The notes under the pieces were generated by a model. That model was not told the origin of the DNA. It made no database searches and saw only the letters and a program-made list of their open reading frames with translations. The translations under genes were made by a program, and so were the position numbers. A stretch of DNA of 64,000 nt from Anaerolinea sp. (GTDB taxonomy: Bacteria > Chloroflexota > Limnocylindria > Limnocylindrales > CSP1-4). Position 1 is the stretch's first letter, and every line of letters begins with the position of its first letter. Positions 35,027-44,125 of the stretch are shown here, piece by piece. The stretch is from contig PNKK01000003.1 of assembly GCA_013822395.1 (NCBI GenBank), positions 1 through 64,000 on the forward strand, read 5' to 3'.

Positions 35027-35958
35027 TTCTTCTCGATCCGCTGGCGAGGATCGAGGGCGTCGCGCAGGCCGTCGCCGAGGAAGCTGGCGGCGAGCACGAT
35101 GAGGACGATCGTCACGGCCGGGTAGATGAGCAGGTGAGGCCGAACCATCAGGTCCTCCTGGAAGCCCTTGAGCATGTTGCCCAGGCTCGCCTCGGGCGGA
35201 CTGATCCCGAACCCGAGGAATGAGAGAGCGGTCTCCGTGACGACGGAATCGGCGATGCCCAGCGTGGCCGCGACCACGACCGGCGCGAGCGCGGCCGGCA
35301 GGATGTGGCGCGCGATGATCCGCCGGTTGCTCGCCCCGAGCGCCCGCGCCGCCTGCACGAAGTCCGCCTCACGCAGTTTGAGGAACTCGGCCCGGACGAG
35401 CCGGCAGGCGAGCGTCCAGCCGGTCAGGCCGATGGCAATGATGACGACCCACGCGTCACCCTTGCCGAAGAAGGCGACGATCATGACGATCAGGAAGAAG
35501 ATCGGCAGCGAGAGAATGACGTCGACGGCTCGCATGATCAGATTGTCGACCCAGCCGCCATAGTAGCCCGCGATCGAGCCGAGGGTCACGCCCACGGCTC
35601 CGATGATGATGACCGCCATGAAGCCGATGAAGAGCGAGGTCTGGAGGGCCTTCATCAGGCGCAGGAACATGTCCTGGCCGATCTGGTTCGTGCCGAGCGG
35701 TGTCTCCAGCGACGGCGGCAGCATCGTCTTTGAGAGACTCGTCTTGGTGTAGGCGTCGCCGGTCAGCGTCGGAACGACGACTGCCAAGGCCACCAGAGCA
35801 GCCATCAGGAAGAGCGCCATGACCGCCAGGCGATGCTGGACGAAGCGCTGGCGGACGAGCTGCCAATACGTGCGGACGGGAATGAGGTCCACCTCGTCCA
35901 CGGCGTCGGCCGGGGGGGTCTCGCGGGGGATGGCGACCAGCTTGTCGAGGCGTTCCAT
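35023..35958 (-). CDS. Peptide ABC transporter permease (OppC-like), system 2
   Basis: The 311-aa permease has a cytoplasmic N-terminus with [40 protein letters not shown] and an EAA loop [19 protein letters not shown]. About six helices are present. It is coupled by a 4-bp overlap to the OppD-like gene and lies 10 bp after the OppB-like gene. Substrate specificity is not visible. Confidence 0.93.
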   Translation of the reverse strand: MERLDKLVAIPRETPPADAVDEVDLIPVRTYWQLVRQRFVQHRLAVMALFLMAALVALAVVVPTLTGDAYTKTSLSKTMLPPSLETPLGTNQIGQDMFLRLMKALQTSLFIGFMAVIIIGAVGVTLGSIAGYYGGWVDNLIMRAVDVILSLPIFFLIVMIVAFFGKGDAWVVIIAIGLTGWTLACRLVRAEFLKLREADFVQAARALGASNRRIIARHILPAALAPVVVAATLGIADSVVTETALSFLGFGISPPEASLGNMLKGFQEDLMVRPHLLIYPAVTIVLIVLAASFLGDGLRDALDPRQRIEKK

Positions 35959-35968
35959 CAGACCTGCC

Positions 35969-36928
35969 TCAGTACTTGATCCGCGGGTCGACGAGGCCGT
36001 ACAGCACGTCGGCCAGGAGGTTGCCCAGGAGCACCATCACGCCGCCGATCATGATGATCGCGAGGACAACCGGGTAGTCATTTGTCCCGACGCTGTCGAC
36101 CGCGAGCCATCCGAGGCCCGGCCAGGAGAAGATCGACTCGGTGATCGCGGCGCCGCCGAGCAGGCTGGGCAGCGTCAGTCCGAGCAGGGTGACGACCGGG
36201 ATGAGCGCGTTGCGCAGGGCGTGCTTGAAGAGGACGCGAGAGCCGGCGAGGCCCTTGGCCCTCGCCGTCCGGATGTAGTCCTGCTGGAGGACCTCCAGCA
36301 TGGACGAGCGCATGTAACGGCTCCAGCCGGCGATCTGCTGGAGCGCCAGGCTCGACACGGGCAGGACCATGTGCCAGGCAACGTCGGCGACGTTGCCCTC
36401 CTGGCCGAGCGACTGCATGCCGAACGACGGGAAGAGGTTGAGCTTGATGGCGAAGATGTAGAGGAGCAGAATGCCCAGCACGAACGACGGCAGGGCGTAC
36501 GCGATTGTCGCCAGCGTCGTGATGATCTTGTCCGCCCAGCTGTACTGCTTGACCGCGGCGAGGACGCCGAGCGGCACGGCGATGATCGTCGTCACAAAGA
36601 GCGACGTGCCCATCAGAAGCAGCGTGGTTGGGATCTTCTCGGCGATCTTCTCCGTGACCGGTCGACCGTCCACGAAGGAGTATCCCCATGCCTCCGGCTT
36701 CCAGAACTGCCAGAAGGCCGTGAACCAGCTGACGAACTGCTCGGGCAGCGGCTTGTCCAGGCCATAGAGCCGAATCAGGTTCTGGATCGTCTCCTGGGAG
36801 ACGCGACCGGAACGGAACCGATCGGTCGGATCTCCCGGCGCGAGGTTGATGATCGCGAACGACACCACGCTGATCCCGATGAGGATCGGGATCGCCTGGA
36901 TCAGACGACGCAGAACGTACGTGGCCAT
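35969..36928 (-). CDS. Peptide ABC transporter permease (OppB-like), system 2
   Basis: The 319-aa permease starts MATYVLRRLIQAIPILIGISVVSFAIINLAPGDP, the usual OppB entry. It contains ARAKGLAGSRVLFKHALRNAL as the EAA loop and about six helices. The gap to the binding-protein gene is 146 bp and contains a 17-bp hairpin. Normal length and composition for the family. Confidence 0.93.
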   Translation of the reverse strand: MATYVLRRLIQAIPILIGISVVSFAIINLAPGDPTDRFRSGRVSQETIQNLIRLYGLDKPLPEQFVSWFTAFWQFWKPEAWGYSFVDGRPVTEKIAEKIPTTLLLMGTSLFVTTIIAVPLGVLAAVKQYSWADKIITTLATIAYALPSFVLGILLLYIFAIKLNLFPSFGMQSLGQEGNVADVAWHMVLPVSSLALQQIAGWSRYMRSSMLEVLQQDYIRTARAKGLAGSRVLFKHALRNALIPVVTLLGLTLPSLLGGAAITESIFSWPGLGWLAVDSVGTNDYPVVLAIIMIGGVMVLLGNLLADVLYGLVDPRIKY

Positions 36929-37003
36929 CGTGCTCCGCTCTTCTCAGCGTGCGAACGTCGTGCGGGGGACCGACGCCGGGCGTCGGATCGTCCGGCGAGG
37001 AAG

Positions 37004-37040
37004 CTCGGGCGGTGGCGACGTCACGTCGCCACCGCCCGAG
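37004..37040 (-). promoter_or_regulatory. 17-bp perfect hairpin between binding-protein and permease genes, system 2
   Basis: CTCGGGCGGTGGCGACG and CGTCGCCACCGCCCGAG pair perfectly around TCA. It sits 35 nt after the binding-protein stop and lacks a T-run. It matches in position the hairpin of system 1, though the sequence differs. Confidence 0.75.
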
Positions 37041-37074
37041 TCAGTGACTGCCGGTGTCGGATCGAGATCAGCGA

Positions 37075-39102
37075 CTACTTCGGGAGCACCGTCCAGGCGT
37101 CCGTGTTGTAGTAGTTGATCCCGACGCTGGTGAGGTCGAGCGGCTCGTTCTGTGAGACGACCCGCTTCGACAGTCCGGTGCGTGCCCGATCGGCCCACAG
37201 GAAGTAGTACGGCAGCTCTTCGTTGATGAGGGTGCCGAATTCAAAGTAGATCTGCTTGCGCTTCGCCTGGTCGAGCTCCTGCCGGCCCGCCTCGAGAAGC
37301 TGATCGGCCCGAGCGTTCTTCCAGCCCGGGAAGTTGTTCGCCGATTTCACCTCCGCCGACGGGATCTCCGAGCTGTGGAAGATCGAGTAGTCGTCAGGAT
37401 CGAGTGCGGTCGACCAGCCGCCGAGGTACGTGTCGAACTCGTTCGGGTAGTCGAGGACCTTCGGGATGAGCACCGTGTTGAGGTCGCCTTCCTGGACGTT
37501 GACCTCGATGCCGCAATCCTTCAGCTGGTCGCGGGCGAGCTGCGCGAACGCGAGCCGCTGCGGCCGTCCGACGCGGACGTAGAGGGTGCTCGAGAGCCGC
37601 TTGCCGTCCTTCGCGTAGACGCCGTCGGAGCCGAGCGTCCAGCCCGCGCCCTCGATCTTTGCCTTGGCGGCAGCCACGTCGTACACGTACGGCTTGATGT
37701 TCGGGTTGTACGCCCACGAGAACGGCGGGATGTTCGCGAAGACCGGCACACCGTTGCCGCTCGTGGCGACCTCGACCGTCTTGTCGTGATCGATGCACAT
37801 CGAGAACGCCTGGCGGAGTGCCTTGTCCGCGTAGAGGCGCCCCTCACGCAGGTTGAAGGCGATGTAGAAGTAGCCGTTGTCCGGGTACTCGGCAAACTGG
37901 ACGTTGGGATTGTCCTTGATCGTCTGGTAGGCGTCGGACTCGATCTTCTGCTGCCACTGGATCTCGTCGTTGCCGAGGGCTGCGGTTGCGGCCGCCGAGC
38001 TGCGGATCACGACGGCGAAGGCCTTCGCCGGGATCTTGTTCGGATCGACACCGGTGGTGCCGCCGAAGTACTTCTCCCAGCGGGCGAGCTCGACGTTCTG
38101 GCCGGCGTTGTACTTGACGAACTTGTACGGTCCGGCGCCGATCGGGCTCTTGCCGAAGTCGATGATCTTCTGGGCTGCTGCGATCTGGTCGATCGCCGTG
38201 GCATTCAGGGTCGCGTTCAGGTCATCGACCTGCCTGAGGAGCGCCTGCGCGTAGGCCTCTGGATCGAACTGGTCGCCGGTCTCGCCACCGGTGTTGAAGC
38301 CGGCCTTGTTGGCGGGCTCGATCTTCGCCTTGGCGAGGAGCGCCTCGAGCTCGGACGTGTAGGTCGAGAACTTGCAGCTGTCCGGCGGGGTCTCGCCCGC
38401 GCACGGCGTTGGGTTGTTTGCGCTGTCCGCCGTCGCCGTCGCACTGGTGATCTTGTCGACGAGGGCCGCAACTTCTTCCTTCGTGACCGCGCCCGCAGCC
38501 GCCTGGAACCGGGCGAACGACGCCTCGATCGCCTTCTTCGGCAAGATCAACGCGCCGAGGCCGCTCGAGATGAACGGCGCGTACTTCTGCTTGAGCTGGA
38601 AGACGACCGTATTCGGATCCTGGATCGTGACCGACTCGACGTTGTCGGCGATCGAGGAGCAGCTGTCCGGGTTCACCCGGCAGTTCTTCGAGCCGAGCAG
38701 GTCGTACGTGAACTTGATGTCGTCGGCCGTCAGCTCCGTCCCATCGTGGAACAGGATGCCCTTCTTGATCTTGACCGTCCAGGTCAGGCCGTCAGCCGAC
38801 GTCTCCGGCATGCCATCGGCCGCGAGCGGGACGTACTCGAGCTTGTAGTTCGGCTGATAGAGGGCCGTGTAGAGCAGCCCCGTGATCCATGAGGTCGGGA
38901 GGTCGTCCGGGGGGCCGGCCAGGGTGGTCGGCTCGCTGTCGACGACAAATGTGAAGTCACCGACCTCAGCGGCCGGCGGAGCGGTCGGCTCGCCACTCGC
39001 CGCGGGCGGCGGACTGGCCGACGGAGTCTGGCCGACGCACGCGCTCGCCACGAGGGCGACCACGCCCAGCATTGCGATCGTGCGACGCTTCAACGAGATC
39101 AT
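37075..39102 (-). CDS. Extracellular solute-binding lipoprotein, family 5, with large insertion, system 2
   Basis: ATG 39102 lies behind AGGAGGAG. The 675-aa precursor has a lipobox ALVASACVG, a Pro/Ala/Ser linker, and the family 5 core with WTVKIKKGILFHDGTELTADDI. It is about 100 residues longer than usual. Between ALILPKKAIE and SPIGAGPYKF, normally near each other, lie about 120 residues. That segment contains a Cys pair (CAGETPPDSC) and helices, and may be a ligand-specific or lid domain. First gene of operon 2. Confidence 0.93.
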   Translation of the reverse strand: MISLKRRTIAMLGVVALVASACVGQTPSASPPPAASGEPTAPPAAEVGDFTFVVDSEPTTLAGPPDDLPTSWITGLLYTALYQPNYKLEYVPLAADGMPETSADGLTWTVKIKKGILFHDGTELTADDIKFTYDLLGSKNCRVNPDSCSSIADNVESVTIQDPNTVVFQLKQKYAPFISSGLGALILPKKAIEASFARFQAAAGAVTKEEVAALVDKITSATATADSANNPTPCAGETPPDSCKFSTYTSELEALLAKAKIEPANKAGFNTGGETGDQFDPEAYAQALLRQVDDLNATLNATAIDQIAAAQKIIDFGKSPIGAGPYKFVKYNAGQNVELARWEKYFGGTTGVDPNKIPAKAFAVVIRSSAAATAALGNDEIQWQQKIESDAYQTIKDNPNVQFAEYPDNGYFYIAFNLREGRLYADKALRQAFSMCIDHDKTVEVATSGNGVPVFANIPPFSWAYNPNIKPYVYDVAAAKAKIEGAGWTLGSDGVYAKDGKRLSSTLYVRVGRPQRLAFAQLARDQLKDCGIEVNVQEGDLNTVLIPKVLDYPNEFDTYLGGWSTALDPDDYSIFHSSEIPSAEVKSANNFPGWKNARADQLLEAGRQELDQAKRKQIYFEFGTLINEELPYYFLWADRARTGLSKRVVSQNEPLDLTSVGINYYNTDAWTVLPK

Positions 39103-39220
39103 TCGCAGTCTCCTCCTACTCCACGGACGACGCCGGGTCGGCGTCCATCCGCTCCTGTCCGCGCCAAACGAACCGGATCGGCAGCCCGATCGCATGTCCG
39201 AGAGACGCTGGCGTTTCCGC

Positions 39221-39252
39221 ATTATAGGTACCGTGCTCAGGGTGCACGTCAA
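39221..39252 (-). promoter_or_regulatory. Candidate promoter of transporter operon 2
   Basis: On the minus strand a perfect TATAAT (39226-39221) is preceded by TTGACG (39252-39247) with a 20-bp spacer, longer than optimal. The leader to the ATG would be about 110 nt. TATAAT is rare in such GC-rich DNA, which supports the call. Confidence 0.55.
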
Positions 39253-39354
39253 GGGATTCGGGTCAAGGAATCTCCTCGCACGTGTCTGGCTGGCCTCCTT
39301 TCTGCCGTCGACATGACGACTGCCTCTCGGGTGTGTCGTGGGGCTGTCGATCGG

Positions 39355-39990
39355 TCACGACCGCGTTGCCGTGCGTGGCGGAGTCACCTCCGCGTGAGGC
39401 GTCCACGGTTGGGGCGGGCGCTCGAGCTCGGCCCGGTCGGTGGCCGCCGGCAGGATCGTGAGCGCCCTGACCCCCCGTGGGCGGTTGATCCGGTCGTTTC
39501 CCGCAAGGATCGTCACGAGCTCTGCCGTCAGTGACCTGGCCGGTGGGTCGTAGACCCGCATGACCGGAGCACCTTCGGCCGGCGAGCCACCGAACGGCGC
39601 CAGCGCCGCCTCGCCCAACAACGGCGCCCCTGGGGCGGACAGGCGCCCGAAGGCGAGCGGCAGCGTCAGGATGACAACGAACACCGTCCCAAGCATGGAT
39701 CCGCCGAGCGTCAGTCGCCAGCGCCAGATTGTTGCGGCCGGTTGGCGGCCGACGCGCGCTTGAACGCGAACCCACGCCTCGCGCGGTGGCTCGAGCGTCC
39801 GGAGCTCCGCCTGAAGGCGGCGGAGCGCGGCGATCGTCAGGGCGATCTCGGCGAGCTCCTCCTCACACCGTCTGCAGCGGTCGAGATGCGCCAGCGCGGT
39901 GTCGGTCCCGGGACTCTTCCCGCGCCGGTCGACCAGGTCGAGGAGCGCAGCTCGATTGGCGGCGCAGGACGACCTCCAGGGAAGGTTCAT
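39355..39990 (-). CDS. Anti-sigma factor with zinc-binding domain
   Basis: The 211-aa membrane protein has HLDRCRRCEEEL near residue 35, the HxxxCxxC motif of zinc-associated anti-sigma domains. A single membrane helix (GGSMLGTVFVVILTLPLAFG) lies near 95-115, followed by an extracytoplasmic part of about 95 residues. It should hold the ECF sigma factor at the membrane until a signal releases it. Its start overlaps the sigma gene stop by 4 bp. Confidence 0.88.
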   Translation of the reverse strand: MNLPWRSSCAANRAALLDLVDRRGKSPGTDTALAHLDRCRRCEEELAEIALTIAALRRLQAELRTLEPPREAWVRVQARVGRQPAATIWRWRLTLGGSMLGTVFVVILTLPLAFGRLSAPGAPLLGEAALAPFGGSPAEGAPVMRVYDPPARSLTAELVTILAGNDRINRPRGVRALTILPAATDRAELERPPQPWTPHAEVTPPRTATRS

Positions 39991-40625
39991 GACGACCCGC
40001 CCTCCGACTCAACGGCGAGCACGGGACCGCGGCGCCCGGTTGGGCGAGGCTCCGGCTCCAGATGCGACCGGAGCGACTCGAGCGCGTAGTGCAACCGCGA
40101 TTTCACGGTGCCGAGGCGGACGCCGAGGATCGCCGACGTCTCCTGGAGCGACAGACCGTGCAGGTAATAGAGGACGACGACGCTCTGGTGCTTGGGCGAC
40201 AGGAGGGCGATGCTCTCGCGGACCGTCCGCCGCAGCTCCGCTCGCTCGGCCCACTCGGGCGGCTCGTCCGCGGCGTCGCCGAGTGTCGCGAGCTCCGCCT
40301 CCCCGATCGGGTGGGTCTGCACGCGCCGCCGACCGAGGCGGGAGTAGCAGAGGTTCAAGGCCACTCGATGCAGCCACGGGACCGGCGAGACGTCGGTGCG
40401 CAGCGATGCGCGGTGCCGGTAGGCTCGGATGAACGTGTCCTGGAGGATCTCCTCGGCCGCGCCGGGATCGCCGGTCAAGCCGTAGGCGGTCCGGTGGATC
40501 AGGCCGCGATATCGCTCGAAGAACGCCTCGAACGCGCCGAGATCATCCGCCTGGAGCCGGCGGATTAGCTCGGCATCGGCGAGCCGTCCGGCCGCGAGCG
40601 GCTCGGACGCCTGGGTATCGTCCAC
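39987..40625 (-). CDS. ECF RNA polymerase sigma factor
   Basis: GTG 40625 follows GGAGGAG. The 212-aa protein has region 2 (DLGAFEAFFERYRGLIHRTA, then AEEILQDTFIRAYRHR and WLHRVALNLCYSRLGRR). Region 4 (LSPKHQSVVVLYYLHGLSLQETSAILGVRLGTVKSRLHYAL) contains the -35-binding HTH. It belongs to the RpoE-like group. The anti-sigma gene is coupled directly downstream. A promoter of ECF type lies just upstream, suggesting autoregulation. Confidence 0.93.
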   Translation of the reverse strand: MDDTQASEPLAAGRLADAELIRRLQADDLGAFEAFFERYRGLIHRTAYGLTGDPGAAEEILQDTFIRAYRHRASLRTDVSPVPWLHRVALNLCYSRLGRRRVQTHPIGEAELATLGDAADEPPEWAERAELRRTVRESIALLSPKHQSVVVLYYLHGLSLQETSAILGVRLGTVKSRLHYALESLRSHLEPEPRPTGRRGPVLAVESEGGSS

Positions 40626-40676
40626 GACGTGCGGCTCCTCCAGCTGGTCGAGTTCGACGCCGGTGCCTCACCCACA

Positions 40677-40704
40677 CCATACCGGCCGCCGCCGGAGAAA
40701 GTTC
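40677..40704 (-). promoter_or_regulatory. Candidate ECF-type promoter of the sigma operon
   Basis: GAACTT (40704-40699) and GTATGG (40682-40677) are spaced 16 bp on the minus strand, in the 92-bp gap between gcvPB and the sigma gene. GAACTT resembles the -35 of RpoE-type sigma factors, which often activate their own gene. Confidence 0.4.
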
Positions 40705-40717
40705 ACCGACGACCCGC

Positions 40718-42226
40718 TCAGTCCGGGCAGGGCGTCCAGCTGCCGGTCGCGGCGGCCCGCCAGCGAAGGTTCGGGTTGCGGGCGGCGCCGGCCTCGTCCA
40801 GGCGCTTCGTCGGGGCGGTATGCGGCGCCGATGTGACCATGTCGGGATCGGACTCCGCCTCTCGGGCGATCGTGATCAGCGCGTCGGCGAAGGCGTCGAG
40901 CGTCTCGATCGACTCGGTCTCGGTCGGCTCGATGAGCATCGCCTCGTCGACCGTCAGCGGGAAGTAGATCGTCGGGGCGTGGAAGCCGTGATCGAGCAGA
41001 CGCTTCGCGATATCGAGGGTCCGGACGCCCGTGCGCTTCTTGATGCTCGACGCCGAGGCGATGAACTCGTGCTTGCACGGCCCCTCGAACGGGATGTCGT
41101 ACAGCCCCGACGCCGCGAGCCGCGCCTTGAGGTAGTTCGCCGCCAGGACGGCGTCGTCCGTCACCTCGCGCAGCCCGCTGTCGCCATGTGTCCGCAGGTA
41201 GGCGAATGCGCGGACGAGAACGCCGGTGCTCCCGACGAACGAGCGCATCCGGCCGATGGAGGAGGGCCGCTCGCCGACCGCCTCGATGCGGAACGACCCG
41301 TCCGGCTCGCGGAGCACCCGCGGCGCGGGCAGGAACGGCAGGAGCTTCTCACCCACTCCGACAGGGCCCGCTCCCGGGCCGCCGCCGCCGTGCGGGGTGG
41401 AGAACGTCTTGTGCGTGTTGATGTGCATGACGTCGAAGCCGGCCTCGCCGGGCTTGAACCGGCCGAGGATCGCGTTCAGGTTCGCGCCGTCCATGTAGGC
41501 GAGCGCCCCGGCGCCGTGAACGAGGTCGAGCAGCTCCCCGATTCGCGACTCGAACATCCCGAGCGTGGACGGGTTCGTGATCATGATCGCGGCCGTCTGC
41601 GGCCCGAGCGCCGCCCGGAAGGCATCGAGGTCCACGCCGCCGTCCGGCGCCGCCGGGAGGGAGACGGTCCGCAACCCCGCCATCGTGGCCGTCGCCGGGT
41701 TCGTGCCATGCGCGGAATCCGGCACGAGGACCTCGGTCCGGCCCAGGTCGCCGCGGCCCTCGTGGTAGGCGCGGATCATCAGGATCCCGGTCAGCTCACC
41801 GTGCGCCCCGGCCGCGGGCTGGAGCGTGACGGCCCGCATCCCGCTGACCTCGCACAGGATCTGCTCGAGCTCCCAGAGGAGCTGGAGCGTCCCCTGCGCG
41901 ACGGCGTCGGGGGCCATCGGGTGAAGCTCCGTGAAGCCGGGCAGGCGGGCCGCCCACTCGTTGAGCTTCGGATTCCACTTCATCGTGCACGAGCCGAGCG
42001 GGTAGAAGCCCGTGTCGATGGCGTAGTTGAGCTGCGACAGGTTGACGTAGTGCCGGACGACCTCGGGCTCGTTGAGCTCCGGGAGGCCCGCCGGCACCTC
42101 ACGGCGCTGCGCTGCCGGGATACGGTCGAGGGCGTCGGGCGGCGGATGCGGGATCTTCCCGCCGCCGCGGCCGGGTCGGGATCGTTCGAACAGGGTTGGC
42201 TGGAGGCGCGAGCCGGCGACGGTCAT
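40718..42226 (-). CDS. gcvPB: Glycine dehydrogenase (decarboxylating) subunit 2
   Basis: The 502-aa P-protein subunit carries the PLP lysine in INTHKTFSTPHGGGGPG near residue 275 and LGSCTMKWNPKLNEW near 80. With GcvPA it decarboxylates glycine and passes the aminomethyl group to lipoyl-GcvH. The two-subunit form is typical of Gram-positive-type and thermophile lineages. Its start overlaps the gcvPA stop by 4 bp; it is last in the glycine cleavage operon. Confidence 0.95.
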   Translation of the reverse strand: MTVAGSRLQPTLFERSRPGRGGGKIPHPPPDALDRIPAAQRREVPAGLPELNEPEVVRHYVNLSQLNYAIDTGFYPLGSCTMKWNPKLNEWAARLPGFTELHPMAPDAVAQGTLQLLWELEQILCEVSGMRAVTLQPAAGAHGELTGILMIRAYHEGRGDLGRTEVLVPDSAHGTNPATATMAGLRTVSLPAAPDGGVDLDAFRAALGPQTAAIMITNPSTLGMFESRIGELLDLVHGAGALAYMDGANLNAILGRFKPGEAGFDVMHINTHKTFSTPHGGGGPGAGPVGVGEKLLPFLPAPRVLREPDGSFRIEAVGERPSSIGRMRSFVGSTGVLVRAFAYLRTHGDSGLREVTDDAVLAANYLKARLAASGLYDIPFEGPCKHEFIASASSIKKRTGVRTLDIAKRLLDHGFHAPTIYFPLTVDEAMLIEPTETESIETLDAFADALITIAREAESDPDMVTSAPHTAPTKRLDEAGAARNPNLRWRAAATGSWTPCPD

Positions 42227-43617
42227 CGGGCCGCTCCCGCCGGGACGCGGCCGCCGCCGCCGATGAGCGCGCCGAGGACGCCGGCAAGGGCCGCGATCTC
42301 CTCGCTCGTCGTGACCTCCGTCGCACAGACGAGGAGCGCGTCGGCGACGGACGGCTCATCCGGCACGGCGTCGGCGAGGACGAGGCCGGCGAGGATTCCA
42401 CGGTCCAGGAGAGCACGGTGGACCGCACGTGCGTTGGGAACGCGGACGGCGAACTCGTTGAGGTAGGCGCCCGGATGGAGGCGCGGCGCCCCGATCGCCC
42501 CGAGGGCGGCCTCCAGCTCCGCGGCACGGACCGCGCCGAGCGCTGCGACGTCGCGCAGGCCGTGCGGCCCCAGCGTGGCGAGCCAGACGCTCGCGGCCAG
42601 CGCGAGGAGCGCCTGGTTCGTGCAGATATTGGACGCGGCCTTCTCACGCCGGATGTGCTGCTCCCGGGCCTGGAGCGTCATCACGAACGCCCGCTGGCCG
42701 TCCAGGTCGGTCGTCATGCCCACGAGGCGGCCGGGGATCTGGCGGACAAGCGCGTCCGTGCAGGCGAGGATCCCGAGATACGGGCCGCCGTACTGGAGTG
42801 GGATGCCCAGCGGCTGGCCCTCACCGGCGGCGATGTCCGCGCCGTACGCGCCGGGCGGGGCGAGCACCGCGAGCGAGACCGGCTCGACGACCGCGACCGA
42901 GAGCGCCCCGGCACGGTGGGCCATCGCCGTCGCCTCGGCCATCGGCTCGAGCAGCCCGTAGAAGCTCGGCTGGGCCACGAGGACGCCGGCGACCGGTCCG
43001 GTGCCGTCGGCGAGCATCGCGCTGAGCGCCTCGAGGTCCGTCGTGCCGGCGGCCGGGCCCGCCGCAACGAGCGGGATCTCGTCCACCCGGAGACCGGCGC
43101 CCGCAAAGTATGTCTCGACGACGGCCCGGTAGTGCGGATGAATCCCACGGCTGACGAGGATCCGCTCGCGACGGGTGGCTCGACAGGTCATGAGGGCGCC
43201 TTCGGCCGTCGCGGCCGCCCCGTCGTAGTGCGATGCCGAGACGACGTCCAGCCCGACGAGCTCGGCGATCAGCGACTCGTACTCATAGATGCTCTGGAGC
43301 GTTCCCTGGCTGACCTCGGGTTGGTACGGGGTGTACGCCGTGTACCACTCGCCCCGAAGGAGGATCTGGTCGACGGCGGCCGGCGACCAGTGCCGGTAGG
43401 CCCCCGCGCCGAGGAAGGACGCGAGATCGGTCCGGTTGCGGTCGGCCAGCCCTTCGAGGCGCCGGGCGAGCGTCTGCTCGGGCTCGGGCGGGTCCAGTCG
43501 GAGCGGGCTGGCACGGAGGGGAGCCGGGATGTCGGCGAAGAGTTCGTCGATGCCGGAGACGCCGATCGTCGCGAGCATCCGCTCGCGGTCGGCAGGCGTA
43601 TGGGGACCGTAGGGCAT
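42223..43617 (-). CDS. gcvPA: Glycine dehydrogenase (decarboxylating) subunit 1
   Basis: The 464-aa protein starts MPYGPHTPADRERMLATIGV, the typical GcvPA opening, and includes YTAYTPYQPEVSQGTLQSIYEYES and SASHYDGAAATAEGALM. It is the non-PLP-binding half of the split P-protein but completes the active site. It follows gcvH after 7 bp. Length is normal. Confidence 0.95.
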   Translation of the reverse strand: MPYGPHTPADRERMLATIGVSGIDELFADIPAPLRASPLRLDPPEPEQTLARRLEGLADRNRTDLASFLGAGAYRHWSPAAVDQILLRGEWYTAYTPYQPEVSQGTLQSIYEYESLIAELVGLDVVSASHYDGAAATAEGALMTCRATRRERILVSRGIHPHYRAVVETYFAGAGLRVDEIPLVAAGPAAGTTDLEALSAMLADGTGPVAGVLVAQPSFYGLLEPMAEATAMAHRAGALSVAVVEPVSLAVLAPPGAYGADIAAGEGQPLGIPLQYGGPYLGILACTDALVRQIPGRLVGMTTDLDGQRAFVMTLQAREQHIRREKAASNICTNQALLALAASVWLATLGPHGLRDVAALGAVRAAELEAALGAIGAPRLHPGAYLNEFAVRVPNARAVHRALLDRGILAGLVLADAVPDEPSVADALLVCATEVTTSEEIAALAGVLGALIGGGGRVPAGAAR

Positions 43618-43624
43618 CGGGCCG

Positions 43625-44005
43625 TCAGCCCTCGGAGATCAGCTGCTCGTACACGGCGGCGTCGAGGAGCTCGTCCACCTGGCCCGCGTCCGCCACCCGC
43701 ACCCGGATCATCCAGCCGGTGCCGTACGGATCGCTGTTGACCAGCTCCGGGGAGCCGGCGAGCGCGGCGTTCACCTCGGCGACCTCGCCCGTGATCGGGG
43801 CGAAGAGGTCGCTGACGGCCTTGACCGACTCGACGACACCGAACGTGGCGTGCTGCTCGAGTGAGCGGCCAGCGTCGGGCAGCTCCACGAACACGACGTC
43901 TCCGAGCTGCTCGGCCGCATAGGCCGTGACCCCCACGGTCGCCGTGTCGCCCTCGACGCGGACCCACTCGTGGTCCTTCGTGTACCGGAGCTCGGGTGGG
44001 ACCAT
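43625..44005 (-). CDS. gcvH: Glycine cleavage system H protein
   Basis: From ATG 44005, behind GAGGAGGA, the 126-aa protein reads [20 protein letters not shown]. It carries the lipoyl lysine in [14 protein letters not shown] near residue 65. GcvH shuttles the aminomethyl group between the P, T and L proteins. An upstream ATG at 44038 would add 11 residues but has no good ribosome site. The 120-bp gap to gcvT may hold a riboswitch. Confidence 0.94.
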   Translation of the reverse strand: MVPPELRYTKDHEWVRVEGDTATVGVTAYAAEQLGDVVFVELPDAGRSLEQHATFGVVESVKAVSDLFAPITGEVAEVNAALAGSPELVNSDPYGTGWMIRVRVADAGQVDELLDAAVYEQLISEG

Positions 44006-44048
44006 CGCGGGAGCTTCCTCCTCTGGGCGCCCGTTCACAGGCGGGCGG

Positions 44049-44109
44049 TTCGGTGTCTGAGCGGTTGCTGAGGGTTTCCCCGACGAGCCGGAACGAGGCT
44101 CTCCGGGGA
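44049..44109 (-). promoter_or_regulatory. Structured leader before gcvH, possible glycine-riboswitch-like element
   Basis: The minus strand contains CCCCG and CGGGG enclosing GGAGAGCC and GGCT arms, followed by GAAACCCTCAGCAACCGC. The order GGAGAG, a C-G-x-x-G-G-G-G-A-A segment, then CYCTCAG and later CAGAC recalls glycine aptamers. Several consensus positions differ. It lies between gcvT and gcvH, so it would act inside the operon. Confidence 0.33.
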
Positions 44110-44125
44110 TCGAGGCGACGCCCTC

